Source: Aquirufa lenticrescens (GTDB taxonomy: Bacteria; Bacteroidota; Bacteroidia; Cytophagales; Spirosomataceae). From it: a DNA stretch of 64,000 nucleotides. Positions 16,543 to 25,408 of the stretch are shown here, piece by piece; position 1 is the stretch's first letter, and the number at the start of each line of letters is the position of its first letter. The notes beneath the pieces are model-generated. The model was not told the DNA's origin, searched no databases, and worked only from the letters and a program-made list of their open reading frames with translations. The DNA lies in the NCBI RefSeq assembly GCF_019916085.1, contig NZ_CP049834.1, positions 1,038,501 through 1,102,500 of the forward strand, written 5' to 3'. A program made the position numbers and the translations under genes.

Positions 16543-17410
16543 GTCGCGACAAAAAAGGATGCGCCATCACCGTCAGCACCAACAGACCTGTTCCCCAATA
16601 GAAGGCGGGTTGCATGACTTCTTTTTGGCCAAAAATAAAGACCGCCAACAATATCCCATATACGGGCTCGAGCGTGATCACGAGATTGATCGAAAAAACG
16701 GAGAAAACCTTGTACAAATGGATGGTCTCGGTGTAAGCGTAAACGGTACAAACAACGGCCAAAATCCCGATCCAAAGCCAATCTAGCCCGGCCGGAACGA
16801 AACCAGGCGAACCGCCTAACAGGCCGCTCAGCCAGACGGCGCCGGTGATAATTCCAGCGGCCACCATCTCGTAAACGGTAATCAATTTTGGGTCGTGGGT
16901 GTGGGTATAATTTCCGTTTATGACAGAGAATAATGCTCCGAAAAATCCAGCCCCAATGCCCATCACCAAACCGATCCACTGGCCTGGTTCTACCGAGAAA
17001 ATAATACCCAGGGCAATCACGACTAAGATTCCGAGAAATACTTCAATCTTCGCGATAGGTTTTTTCTTCGCGATGGGCTCTAATATAGAGGTCCAAAAAG
17101 TCTGTGTAGAAAGACCAGCAAGGCACATGGCGACCGTAGAGACTTTGGCAGCACCAAAAAACAATAGCCAGTGAAGCGCAACAAACGCACCATTCAACAG
17201 CCAAATCTTCACAACCGATGCGGGGACCTGAAAAGACTTTTTAGATGCTGCAAGCATCAGCCCTAATCCGGCAGCTGCAATCACACAGCGAAAGAAGACA
17301 ATCGTCAGCGCATTCGCCTCTGTTGCGTTGCCTAGAATAGCGGTAAACGCATACAAAATGACGATAAAATGTATCTTAAAATAGTCGAGAAGCCGAGGAG
17401 CCTGTCTCAT
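16529..17410 (-). CDS. EamA/DMT-family transporter
   Basis: About 293 aa from the ATG at 17410; a GTG at 17443 is also in frame but overlaps the upstream gene. Around ten hydrophobic segments form two EamA repeats (FIVILYAFTAILGNATEANALTI in the first; GAGFFGALFSVINGNYTH opening the second). It is an inner-membrane exporter or permease of small metabolites; the substrate is unknown. The ATG follows the LptG-type stop by one base, so the genes are coupled. The final RRPAD-stop is encoded by the hairpin mosaic. Confidence 0.9.
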   Translation of the reverse strand: MRQAPRLLDYFKIHFIVILYAFTAILGNATEANALTIVFFRCVIAAAGLGLMLAASKKSFQVPASVVKIWLLNGAFVALHWLLFFGAAKVSTVAMCLAGLSTQTFWTSILEPIAKKKPIAKIEVFLGILVVIALGIIFSVEPGQWIGLVMGIGAGFFGALFSVINGNYTHTHDPKLITVYEMVAAGIITGAVWLSGLLGGSPGFVPAGLDWLWIGILAVVCTVYAYTETIHLYKVFSVFSINLVITLEPVYGILLAVFIFGQKEVMQPAFYWGTGLLVLTVMAHPFLSRRPAD

Positions 17411-17411
17411 T

Positions 17412-18482
17412 TTAGCGTGGGATAGTGTAATAAAGTCCCACACCCACGGCGGAGAACACGATATTAGGCAGCCAAACCGCTAACAACGGAGGCATTCCCC
17501 CACCCTCCGCGATTCCCTTACTCATCATAAAGAAGAGGATATAGATGAAGGCCAAACTAAAGCCCAACGCAATTTGGAATCCAACGCCGCCACGTGCTTT
17601 TCGAGCCGAAACCAAGAAGCCAATAATGGTCAAAATCATCACAGAAAAAGGATTAGCGAAGCGAAGGTATTTCTCGATTTGAAAGACTTCGATCCCGTCC
17701 GCACCGCGCGATTGCACTAAGTCAATGTGGCGATTTAGCTCTGGGAGGGTAAATGTTTCGTGCAATAAGTGTTTGTTCTCGAAGTCTTTGGGAAACAAAT
17801 TAAGCGTCGTATCAATCTTCGCGCCAAACTTCAACGAGGTTGCCCCTGTCGTCCGAATGCGGTAATCATGAATCGTCCATTTCTTCGAAGTCGAGTCCCA
17901 GGTGATGCGATCCGACATCAATTTCTGCTGAATTTCCGTCCCCACAATACGCTCCAAACTGAAGCGATAGCCCGTATTCGTCGTATTATCGTAAGTCTCT
18001 AAATAGGCGTAAGTCTCCGGTCCAATCTTAATATGGACGTCCCGTTTGTCGAAATAATAGGTATTGTTGATGTACTTATGCTCGAAAGGGACACGAATCT
18101 TGTTCGCGTTTGGCACTACCCAACCGATCATAATAAAAGTGCCCACCGCTAAGATGCCTGAGCCGATTAAATAGGGACGCATCAAACGCGTGAAACTAAC
18201 GCCAGAACTCAGAATGGCAATAATTTCCGTCTTGGCTGCAAGGTTTGCGGTAAAGAAAACGGTCGCGATAAAGACCATTAAAGGACTAATATACGAGGCC
18301 CAATAGGGAATGAAATTCAGGTAATAATCGAAGAGAATCTCACGTAATGGCGCCTCTTTGCGAATAAAATCATCAATTTTCTCCGTGTAGTCGATCACCA
18401 TCACGATAAGAACGATGATGAAAACGGCGAAAACGTAGGTCTTCAGAAATTTCTTTAAAATGTAATAATCAAGAATTTTCAT
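17412..18482 (-). CDS. LptF/LptG (YjgP/YjgQ)-family permease
   Basis: 356 aa. The N-terminus MKILDYYILKKFLKTYVFAV with three hydrophobic segments is followed by a large periplasmic region (about 110-265) and then three more (MILTIIGFLVSARKARGG, LAFIYILFFMMSKGIAEGG, LPNIVFSAVGVGLYYTIPR). The family forms the transmembrane part of the LPS export ABC transporter LptB2FG. A second LptF/G-like gene is not in the window. It overlaps the upstream DUF983 gene by 14 bases. Confidence 0.93.
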   Translation of the reverse strand: MKILDYYILKKFLKTYVFAVFIIVLIVMVIDYTEKIDDFIRKEAPLREILFDYYLNFIPYWASYISPLMVFIATVFFTANLAAKTEIIAILSSGVSFTRLMRPYLIGSGILAVGTFIMIGWVVPNANKIRVPFEHKYINNTYYFDKRDVHIKIGPETYAYLETYDNTTNTGYRFSLERIVGTEIQQKLMSDRITWDSTSKKWTIHDYRIRTTGATSLKFGAKIDTTLNLFPKDFENKHLLHETFTLPELNRHIDLVQSRGADGIEVFQIEKYLRFANPFSVMILTIIGFLVSARKARGGVGFQIALGFSLAFIYILFFMMSKGIAEGGGMPPLLAVWLPNIVFSAVGVGLYYTIPR

Positions 18483-18867
18483 GCTTAGCAGCAGCGCTTG
18501 GGTCGTAATTTAAACCAGAGAACCAATGTATAAATAATACACGAGCAGTCCTAAAATTAGCCGGCACTAACAGCAGCGAAACGGTCGTGATAGGCACCAC
18601 GTAGCCCTCAGCCGGAGGATCGTTTAGGAAATTAAAGACCAGTATTCCCCCTACTAACATGATCCCCACCGTAAACGCATAGGAGATGTACATCGCGCCG
18701 TAGAAAAATCCCGGTTCTACCTCGTAGCGAACGTCACAAGATGGACAGTGTTCGTGCATTTGAGCAAAATTAAGGACATTCCACCATTTGTATTTGAACA
18801 GACGGCCTTCGTGGCAATGCGGGCAACGAGCGTTAAACATAGCCGTTAGCTTGCTGGGATTTGACAT
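18469..18867 (-). CDS. DUF983 membrane protein
   Basis: About 132 aa from the ATG at 18867. A longer frame to 18969 exists, but a TAnnTTTG promoter box at 18888-18895 lies inside that extension, which argues for the shorter start. Two zinc-knuckle-like pairs (CPHCHEG and CPSCDVRYE) are followed by two hydrophobic helices, the usual DUF983 layout in Bacteroidota. Function is unknown. It is the first gene of an operon with an LptG-type permease and an EamA transporter. Confidence 0.88.
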   Translation of the reverse strand: MSNPSKLTAMFNARCPHCHEGRLFKYKWWNVLNFAQMHEHCPSCDVRYEVEPGFFYGAMYISYAFTVGIMLVGGILVFNFLNDPPAEGYVVPITTVSLLLVPANFRTARVLFIHWFSGLNYDPSAAAKHENS

Positions 18868-18887
18868 AGAATCGGGTAATTTGTGCC

Positions 18888-18895
18888 CAAAGGTA
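18888..18895 (-). promoter_or_regulatory. -7 box for the DUF983/LptG operon
   Basis: TACCTTTG on the minus strand matches TAnnTTTG and ends 20 bases before the start codon at 18867. The -33 element is not clear. Confidence 0.5.
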
Positions 18896-18947
18896 AAGAA
18901 AATTAGACGATTAAACGTAACAAAGGTCACGTTACGGAGGCTTTTTG

Positions 18948-18955
18948 TATCTTTG
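18948..18955 (+). promoter_or_regulatory. -7 box for the 145-aa membrane protein operon
   Basis: TATCTTTG matches TAnnTTTG and ends 20 bases before the ATG at 18976. It forms a divergent pair with the box at 18888-18895. The -33 element is weak. Confidence 0.5.
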
Positions 18956-18975
18956 CTAAAATTAAACACACTCTT

Positions 18976-19413
18976 ATGTATTCAACTTTCGTTACCATTC
19001 ACTCGATCTTGTTTCTAGTGGTTTTAGCCCTAGGAATTTTATCTATTTTCAAAGGCTTGACAGGCAAAACTTTCACAGAATCTGATCGCAAAGTAGGCTT
19101 GTTTTACATGATCTCCTTGCACACGCAATTATTGATCGGATTAGTGCTTTATGTAGCGCTTAGCCCGGTTACGACGGCTGCCTTTGCTGATTTTGGTGCA
19201 GCTATGAAAGATTCAGCGACTCGCTTGATCTTAGTAGAACACGTTACGGTTAATATTATCGCGATCGTTTTAGCGACGGTGGTGAATGCCAAAAACAAAA
19301 AAGCCATCACTGATGCCGCGAAGTTCAAAAACATGTGGTTATTGAACGGCCTTGGTCTAGTTTTGATTTTGAGCCGTATCCCTTGGAGCCGCTTAGCTGC
19401 TTTATTTGCCTAA
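18976..19413 (+). CDS. Four-helix membrane protein (cytochrome-b-like Bacteroidota family)
   Basis: 145 aa with four hydrophobic segments. His residues at 9, 49 and 89 fall in or near three of the helices (TIHSILF, SLHTQLL, VEHVTVN), which could ligate haem. The ending LNGLGLVLILSRIPW and the FKGLTGKTF..SDRKVGLF segment match a Bacteroidota family loosely called cytochrome B; that name is recalled, not tested. It precedes the GmhB-like gene by ten bases. Haem binding is an inference. Confidence 0.78.
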   Translation: MYSTFVTIHSILFLVVLALGILSIFKGLTGKTFTESDRKVGLFYMISLHTQLLIGLVLYVALSPVTTAAFADFGAAMKDSATRLILVEHVTVNIIAIVLATVVNAKNKKAITDAAKFKNMWLLNGLGLVLILSRIPWSRLAALFA

Positions 19414-19423
19414 ATTGAATTGA

Positions 19424-19933
19424 ATGAATAAGTGTATTTTTTTAGATCGCGATGGCGTTCTAAATGTGGATCGCGTTGATTACGTGTACCATTTAGGCCA
19501 CTTTGTGATCCCACCCGGCGTGAAGGAAGGCTTACAGGCTTTAAAGAACGCAGGATATTTGTTGATTATTATTACAAACCAAAGTGGTATCGCAAAAGGC
19601 GTTTACAAACGCGAAGACGTGTACTTAATTCACGACGCGATCCAAGAGGGAACGGGCGTGAAATTAGATGACATCTACTTCTGCCCTTACCACGAGAATT
19701 TTGACAGTCATTCGCTGACGCGCAAACCCGGATCATTAATGATCGAGAAAGCTGCTGCGAAATACGATATCGATATGGGTGCCTCATGGATGGTGGGCGA
19801 CCACGAACGTGATATTACCGCTGGAACTCGGGCTGGCTTGCGCACCATTCGGTTAGCGCCTGCTGGAACAGAAACCAAAGCCACGCATTTAGTGGATGAT
19901 TTATTAGCCGCATCTAAAATTATTGTAGCATGA
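19424..19933 (+). CDS. HAD-IIIA phosphatase, GmhB-like (heptose bisphosphate phosphatase family)
   Basis: 169 aa. Motif I is FLDRDGVLNVD, motif II IIITNQSGIAKG, the loop carries CPYH and RKPGSLMI, and motif IV is MVGDHERDITAG. These match D-glycero-D-manno-heptose-1,7-bisphosphate 7-phosphatase, which acts in making LPS-core heptose. The zinc-loop cysteines typical of GmhB are reduced to a single Cys in this copy, so another histidinol- or sugar-phosphate substrate is possible. It overlaps the next gene by four bases (ATGA). Confidence 0.88.
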   Translation: MNKCIFLDRDGVLNVDRVDYVYHLGHFVIPPGVKEGLQALKNAGYLLIIITNQSGIAKGVYKREDVYLIHDAIQEGTGVKLDDIYFCPYHENFDSHSLTRKPGSLMIEKAAAKYDIDMGASWMVGDHERDITAGTRAGLRTIRLAPAGTETKATHLVDDLLAASKIIVA

Positions 19934-20823
19934 AAAAAGTATACTTAAGTGACGCCGGTCCCAAAGTTTCACCTGCCATCTATGGCTTTTGGCGTTGGGA
20001 AAAAGAAGACAAGAAAATGGACGAAATCGTTCATTTCTGTTTAGACAAAGGCATTAACACTTTTGACCATTCGGATCGTTATGGCGAATACACGGCGGAG
20101 AAGACTTTTGGAGAGCTTTTGGCGAAAAAATCCATCCAGCGTTCTGACATTGTTTTGTTCTCCAAATGTGGGGTTAACATCCCATCTGCCGCAAGACCGG
20201 ACATCCGCGTTGCACACGTGAATACCTCAGCAGCCCACATCACGGCTTCCGTTGAAAACTCGCTTCGCAACTTACAAACGGACTATTTGGACGTGTTTTT
20301 ATTAGACCAATTAGATCCTTTATCAGATATTGAAACGACGGCTTTGGCGCTCGAGAAATTAAAGAGCTCCGGAAAAGTGAAGAACATCGGTGTTTCGAAC
20401 TTCTCGGTTTACCAACACCAATTGTTAGTTTCCTTCCTGAACATCCCAGTTGTTTCGAACCACATCGACTTGAACTTGTTGAATACAAGCGCATTAGATA
20501 ACGGAATCGTAGATTATATCAAGCAAAAATACATGCGCCCACTAGCGGTTTCGCCATTAGCGGGTGGTCGCATCGAGCACGGCACTGATGAGCAAGCCTT
20601 GAAATTGCGCAAGAAATTGAATGAGATGGCCACGAAATACGATAGCAATATCGAATCAGTTGCCGTGGCGTGGTTGATCAAATTAGGCGCTTTGCCATTA
20701 ATCGGCACCTTGGAAGAGAAACGCATCCAAAACATCGTAGACGCATTCGAAATCGAGATGGATCACCAGGATTGGTATGAGTTGTATAATACGACTAAAC
20801 CGACGCAGGCGGTTTTGGATTAG
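19930..20823 (+). CDS. Aldo/keto reductase (YdhF-like)
   Basis: 297 aa TIM-barrel NADP-dependent oxidoreductase. Visible are the catalytic Asp/Tyr (FDHSDRYGEYTAEKTFG), the Lys (LFSKCG), the cofactor-binding NIGVSNFSVYQ and SVAVAWLIKLGALPLIGT. The catalytic His usually found in LLIHRPD-type motifs is replaced: the segment reads FLLDQLDPL, so activity may be altered. The TAG stop is the first codon of a TAGAGAT-type repeat. It is translationally coupled to the GmhB-like gene. Confidence 0.93.
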   Translation: MKKVYLSDAGPKVSPAIYGFWRWEKEDKKMDEIVHFCLDKGINTFDHSDRYGEYTAEKTFGELLAKKSIQRSDIVLFSKCGVNIPSAARPDIRVAHVNTSAAHITASVENSLRNLQTDYLDVFLLDQLDPLSDIETTALALEKLKSSGKVKNIGVSNFSVYQHQLLVSFLNIPVVSNHIDLNLLNTSALDNGIVDYIKQKYMRPLAVSPLAGGRIEHGTDEQALKLRKKLNEMATKYDSNIESVAVAWLIKLGALPLIGTLEEKRIQNIVDAFEIEMDHQDWYELYNTTKPTQAVLD

Positions 20824-20855
20824 AGATAATAGAGTAGAGATAAAAATCTCTTCAT
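20821..20855 (+). repeat. TAGAGAT-type heptad repeat at the aldo/keto reductase stop codon
   Basis: TAGAGATAATAGAGTAGAGA starts at the TAG stop, followed by AGAGAT/ATCTCT around an A-rich loop. The same 20-mer occurs at 36720, and a one-base variant at 37497. Confidence 0.85.
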
Positions 20856-20858
20856 ACA

Positions 20859-20890
20859 TAAAAAAAGGCTTCGAATTGAAGCCTTTTTTT
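20859..20890 (+). terminator. Intrinsic terminator after the aldo/keto reductase gene
   Basis: AAAAAAAGGCTTC pairs with GAAGCCTTTTTTT around a short loop, giving a strong stem with T tract on either strand. It lies between the convergent aldo/keto reductase and rnr genes. Confidence 0.88.
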
Positions 20891-20925
20891 ATTCTAAGTC
20901 TACGCCTGTTACTAAGAGAGAGAGA

Positions 20926-20984
20926 AATTTTATGTTTCATTCGAAAATTATTGCGCAGCACAATTTTGAATGAAATATAAAATT
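20926..20984 (-). terminator. Long AT-rich inverted repeat at the end of rnr
   Basis: Arms at 20926-20949 and 20961-20984 (AATTTTATGTTTCATTC and its near complement) form an imperfect stem of about 23 bp. The right arm overlaps the rnr stop codon (20983-20985). It may protect or end the rnr transcript. Confidence 0.65.
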
Positions 20985-23217
20985 ATCTTCTCCTTTTCCC
21001 CTTCGGAATCACTCTTCCACCCCTCGGCGCTTCTCTCTTACGAGAACGGTTGTTAGCGAATTTACCTACTAGGCCAGAACGCATTCCCACTAATTCTAGG
21101 TCGATGGTACGTTTAGCTAAATTCGTGTCGCGGACCTTTACTTGCACCTTATCTCCAAACGTGAAGACACGGCCATTCGATTTACCCACGATACGGTAAT
21201 TGTTTTTATCTAAATCATAGAAGTCATCATTCAAGTCGACCATGCGGACAAGGCCCTCGCAAGACGTTTCGCCAATTTCGACGAAGATTCCGAACTCAGT
21301 TACACCGGTGATGATACCATCGAAAACTTGTGGTTCGTGCAAGCTCATGTATTCCACTTGCTTGTACTTAATCGAAGCGCGTTCCGCATCAGAAGCGAGT
21401 TTTTCGCGGTCTGAGCTGTGCTTACATTGGATTTCTAAAGGCGCGCGTTCCGCTGGAGTACCTCCGTCTAGATAGTGTTGCAACAGGCGATGCGTCATGA
21501 CGTCTGGGTAACGGCGAATCGGACTGGTGAAGTGCGAATAGAACGGGAATGCAAGGCCGAAGTGACCGACAGGATCGGTGCTGTAACGGGCTTTGGACAT
21601 CGTACGCACGGCTAAACTCTGCAATACGTGCTCTTCGCCTTTGCCCTCGATGTTCTCCATCAAGGCGTTGAACGATTTGCTTACGTGCTGTGGATCAGTC
21701 GTTACTTGGTAGCCAAATTTCTTCGCGAACGAAGAAAATACCTGTAATTTCTCTGGATCCGGTGCTTCGTGGATACGATACACCATCGTGTTTTTAGGCT
21801 CGTCTTTTTTCTTATTGAAGACGAATTCGGCCACTTTTTTGTTAGCCAACAGCATAAACTCCTCAATCAATTTGTGCGCATCCTTGCGAATACGTGGGTA
21901 AACGCCGATTGGCTTTCCGTCCTCATCTAATTCGAAGCGGACTTCGGCTGTTTCAAAGTTCACGGAACCGTGATCGAAACGGGCTTTGCGGTAAGTTTTA
22001 GCAATGCGGTTCAAATCACGAATGACCGGAACTAAGGCATCGTCTGAATCATTTTCGATTAATTCCTGCGCCTGTTCGTAAGCGAAACGACGGTCCGAAT
22101 GAATAACCGTACGACCAAACCACTCTTTAACGATGGTGTCGTTCGCGTCTAGTTCGAAAACGGCAGAAAACGTTAATTTATCTTCATTTGGACGAAGAGA
22201 ACAAAGTCCGTTTGATAGTTTTTCCGGCAACATAGGCACCACGCGGTCTACTAGGTAAACCGACGTTGCACGCTTGTAAGCTTCGATATCGAGTACACTG
22301 CCGGGTTTCACATAGTGGGAAACGTCAGCGATGTGAACACCGATTTCGGTGTTGCCGTTCTTTAGTTTTTGGTAAGAGATGGCATCGTCAAAATCCTTCG
22401 CATCGATCGGGTCAATCGTGAAAGTTAAGACCTTGCGCATGTCCTTACGCTTCTTGATTTCAGTGGCAGGAATCTGCACCAAGATCGAGGCAGCAGCTTT
22501 TTCTACTTCTTCCGGGAAGTCGTAGGGCAAGCCGTATTCCGCTAAAATCGAGTGCATTTCGGTGTCGTTCTCTCCGGCTTTACCTAGCACTTTGATGACA
22601 CGACCTTCGGCCTTTTTGCCGTCCGTTCCCCAGCGAGTGACTTCTACGATCACTTTGTCTAGGTGCTTTGCGTCCTTGATTTCGAACTTAGGCAAGTAGA
22701 CATCTTCGTAAATTTTCTTCGAATCCGGGATTAAAAACGAGTAGTGCGGAGTCACTTGAATGACACCCACTAGTTCAACGGAACGACGTTCCAATATCTG
22801 TACGACCTCTCCTTCCGGACGGTCATTTTTTCTTTTTTCTGATGGGCGACGTGCTTGGACGATGACTTTATCCCCGTCTTTGGCATTATTTAAATCGCCA
22901 GTAGCCACCCAAATATCCTTCGCCCCGTCTTCCGGAATCACGAACGCAAAACGCGCATTTACGTGATCCACGCGTCCTGTCACCTGGAAAGATTCATTGT
23001 CAAAACGAACATTCCCCTCCTCATTCTTGATCAAGCGATTTTCGGCAATCAACTTACCGACTAGGTCAGAATAAATCTCCTTCGTCTTGCGATCGCGAAT
23101 GGCAAAAGCCTTGTGTAATTGGTTCAAAGAATACGAACGGTAGTCGTTCAATTCAAAAAACTCCAATATTTCAGCTTTTAAGCCGCTCAAAAATTTCAGT
23201 TCCTTAGGGGAAGGCAT
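20983..23217 (-). CDS. rnr: Ribonuclease R (3'-5' exoribonuclease)
   Basis: 744 aa. It degrades structured RNA processively. In order: N-terminal helix-turn-helix-like and cold-shock domains (to about 220), the RNB catalytic domain with the acidic cluster TIDPIDAKDFDDAISY near 265-280 and IGVHIADVSHYV, LFSALRPNE-type and HFTSPIRRYPDVMTHRLLQ motifs, then an S1 domain (GIITGVTEFGIFVEIGE). The C-terminus is strongly basic (NRSRKREAPRGGRVIPKGKRRR is its core). It is monocistronic and converges with the aldo/keto reductase operon. Confidence 0.96.
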   Translation of the reverse strand: MPSPKELKFLSGLKAEILEFFELNDYRSYSLNQLHKAFAIRDRKTKEIYSDLVGKLIAENRLIKNEEGNVRFDNESFQVTGRVDHVNARFAFVIPEDGAKDIWVATGDLNNAKDGDKVIVQARRPSEKRKNDRPEGEVVQILERRSVELVGVIQVTPHYSFLIPDSKKIYEDVYLPKFEIKDAKHLDKVIVEVTRWGTDGKKAEGRVIKVLGKAGENDTEMHSILAEYGLPYDFPEEVEKAAASILVQIPATEIKKRKDMRKVLTFTIDPIDAKDFDDAISYQKLKNGNTEIGVHIADVSHYVKPGSVLDIEAYKRATSVYLVDRVVPMLPEKLSNGLCSLRPNEDKLTFSAVFELDANDTIVKEWFGRTVIHSDRRFAYEQAQELIENDSDDALVPVIRDLNRIAKTYRKARFDHGSVNFETAEVRFELDEDGKPIGVYPRIRKDAHKLIEEFMLLANKKVAEFVFNKKKDEPKNTMVYRIHEAPDPEKLQVFSSFAKKFGYQVTTDPQHVSKSFNALMENIEGKGEEHVLQSLAVRTMSKARYSTDPVGHFGLAFPFYSHFTSPIRRYPDVMTHRLLQHYLDGGTPAERAPLEIQCKHSSDREKLASDAERASIKYKQVEYMSLHEPQVFDGIITGVTEFGIFVEIGETSCEGLVRMVDLNDDFYDLDKNNYRIVGKSNGRVFTFGDKVQVKVRDTNLAKRTIDLELVGMRSGLVGKFANNRSRKREAPRGGRVIPKGKRRR

Positions 23218-23290
23218 GGTATTTCAATTCAAATTATCCTGCAAGGTACACATTATTGATTTCTTAATTCCTAATTCGGCATTGTATTGC

Positions 23291-23298
23291 TATCTTTG
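23291..23298 (+). promoter_or_regulatory. -7 box for the M28/gcvT/comB/thrC operon
   Basis: TATCTTTG matches TAnnTTTG, ending 24 bases before the ATG at 23323. No good -33 TTG is seen at the expected spacing. Confidence 0.5.
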
Positions 23299-23322
23299 AG
23301 CTTGTTTTTCAGCATTTCTTAG

Positions 23323-24318
23323 ATGAACCGTTCCCGCATTGCCCTCTTTTTACTGCTTGTTTTCGCCCTCACCGGCGCTTACTTTGTTTGGAAGCCGGCG
23401 GCGGAGGTACCAGCTGCGGAAGTTAACCTCGTGGAAACGCCTGATTTCAAAGCGGATTCGGCCTATCAGTATATTGCGCAACAAGTGGCTTTTGGCCCGC
23501 GTGTTCCCGGTTCAGAAGCGAGCGCAAATACCCTGAAGTTTTTAGTTGCCAAATTAAAATCCTACGGCTGGACCGTAACAGAACAGCCTTTTACGGCTTT
23601 CCGCTACGACGGCAAGAAATTACAAGGCACGAACATCATCGCGCAATTCCAACCAGCCATAGCTAAACGTATTTTGTTGTCGTCCCACTGGGATGCCCGC
23701 AGCATTGCGGACAAAGATTCGGTGCGTAAAGACGAGCCAATCGACGCTGCAAATGACGGCGCAAGTGGTGTGGGGGTCTTATTAGAAATCGCGCGCAATT
23801 TGCACGAGGCTAAGACTAAACCTGCGGTGGGTGTCGATATTGTCCTTTTTGACCTAGAAGATCACGGGGAACCGGAAGATTATACCGGAGAACACAAACC
23901 CAACAGTTGGGCTTTGGGCTCACAGCATTGGGCTGCGAACCTTGTTCCAGCGAACTACCGCCCCTATTATGGTATCTTGTTAGATATGGTGGGTGGAAAA
24001 GGCGCGATGTTCCCGCACGAGGGGACTTCGATGCAATATGCGCCGGGAATTGTGCGCTCGGTTTGGGCGACGGCGGCGGATTTAGGATACAGTAATCTAT
24101 TCGTGGATCAGGATGCCTTCGGAATTTCAGATGATCATACGGCGGTAAATGAGATTGCCAAAATCCAAATGATTGATTTAATCGATTTACGCGCGTCGAA
24201 TGGCGGCTTCGAGTTTGGAAGCTTCCACCACACGCATGCAGATAATTTAGCTAACATCGACAAATCGACCCTGAAAGCGGTCGGCCAAACACTTTTACAA
24301 GTTCTATACCGAGAATAA
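23323..24318 (+). CDS. M28-family zinc peptidase / glutaminyl cyclase-like protein
   Basis: 331 aa with an N-terminal membrane anchor or signal (IALFLLLVFALTGAYFVW). The catalytic fold spans about 45-330. Metal ligands are likely the His in LLSSHWDAR, Asp in DAANDGASGVGVLLE, Glu in VLFDLEDHGE and His in FHHTHADN. The SHWDAR and DLEDHGE pattern is closer to glutaminyl-peptide cyclotransferases than to classical aminopeptidases. It would act in the periplasm, cyclising N-terminal Gln or trimming peptides. First gene of an operon with gcvT (three-base gap). Confidence 0.9.
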   Translation: MNRSRIALFLLLVFALTGAYFVWKPAAEVPAAEVNLVETPDFKADSAYQYIAQQVAFGPRVPGSEASANTLKFLVAKLKSYGWTVTEQPFTAFRYDGKKLQGTNIIAQFQPAIAKRILLSSHWDARSIADKDSVRKDEPIDAANDGASGVGVLLEIARNLHEAKTKPAVGVDIVLFDLEDHGEPEDYTGEHKPNSWALGSQHWAANLVPANYRPYYGILLDMVGGKGAMFPHEGTSMQYAPGIVRSVWATAADLGYSNLFVDQDAFGISDDHTAVNEIAKIQMIDLIDLRASNGGFEFGSFHHTHADNLANIDKSTLKAVGQTLLQVLYRE

Positions 24319-24321
24319 TCC

Positions 24322-25407
24322 ATGGAAGAAACAAACTTACAACAGGTTCATTTAAATGACCTTCACGTATCGCTAGGCGCGAAAATGGTGCCCTTTGCTG
24401 GCTTTAATATGCCCGTATTGTACACGAACCTAATTGAAGAGCACCTGTGCGTGCGCAATTCAGTAGGGGTTTTCGACGTGAGTCACATGGGCGAATTCTT
24501 CTTGAAAGGGGACCGCGTTTTGGACTTTATACAATACGTGACGTCGAACGACGCGTCTAAATTAGTGGACGGAAAAGTGCAGTACAGCTGTTTGCCAAAC
24601 AATGAGGGCGGCATCGTCGATGACTTATTAGTCTATCGTGTGAACGCAACCGAGTACATCTTGGTTGTGAACGCCTCCAACATTGAGAAAGATTGGAACT
24701 GGATTTCCTCACACAATACCTTCGGGGTGGAGATGGTGAATCGCAGCGACGAATATAGTTTGTTAGCGGTGCAGGGGCCGAAGGCGATTTTAGCACTACA
24801 AAAATTAACGTCTGTCGTTTTAGCAGACATGCCGTATTATACCTTCAAAATAGGTGAAATGGCCGGTTTCTCAGACATCATCATCTCCAATACGGGCTAT
24901 ACCGGCGCGGGCGGATTCGAGATTTATGTGAAAAACGAAAACGCCTTAGCCATGTGGAATGCGATCTTCGAAGCAGGTGCAGAATTCGACATCAAACCGA
25001 TCGGTCTAGGTGCGCGCGATACACTTCGTACGGAGAAAGGCTATTGCTTGTACGGACACGACATCGATGACACAACGTCACCGATCGAGGCTGGCCTAGG
25101 CTGGATCACGTCATTCAACAAAGATTTCATTATGAAAGACCACCACGCCGCCATCAAGGCGAATGGTCCTTCGAAAAAATTAGTGGGCTTTGAAATGATT
25201 GACCGAGGTATCCCTCGTCAACATTACCCGATTTTAAATGCGGCAGGTGAGACAATTGGTGAAGTAACGTCTGGCACCCAATCGCCATCTTTATCAAAAG
25301 GAATCGGTATGGGCTATGTGAGCACGAAGCACGTGGGATCTGAAATCTTTATCTCGATCCGTGACAAAGCCATCAAAGCCGAAATCGTCAAATTACCGTT
25401 CTTATAA
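24322..25407 (+). CDS. gcvT: Aminomethyltransferase, glycine cleavage T protein
   Basis: 361 aa, full length. It transfers the aminomethyl carbon from the H protein to tetrahydrofolate and releases ammonia. Motifs: [14 protein letters not shown], the catalytic-Asp region [41 protein letters not shown] and the C-terminal [20 protein letters not shown]. The H and P proteins are not in the window. It sits between the M28 peptidase and comB with gaps of three bases and one base. Confidence 0.97.
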   Translation: MEETNLQQVHLNDLHVSLGAKMVPFAGFNMPVLYTNLIEEHLCVRNSVGVFDVSHMGEFFLKGDRVLDFIQYVTSNDASKLVDGKVQYSCLPNNEGGIVDDLLVYRVNATEYILVVNASNIEKDWNWISSHNTFGVEMVNRSDEYSLLAVQGPKAILALQKLTSVVLADMPYYTFKIGEMAGFSDIIISNTGYTGAGGFEIYVKNENALAMWNAIFEAGAEFDIKPIGLGARDTLRTEKGYCLYGHDIDDTTSPIEAGLGWITSFNKDFIMKDHHAAIKANGPSKKLVGFEMIDRGIPRQHYPILNAAGETIGEVTSGTQSPSLSKGIGMGYVSTKHVGSEIFISIRDKAIKAEIVKLPFL

Positions 25408-25408
25408 A

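Noticed and set aside
15738-16979. Open frames antisense or out of frame within the isomerase and EamA genes
   Set aside because: They are shadows: compositions are Arg/Cys/Ser-rich and the in-frame genes have clear family motifs.
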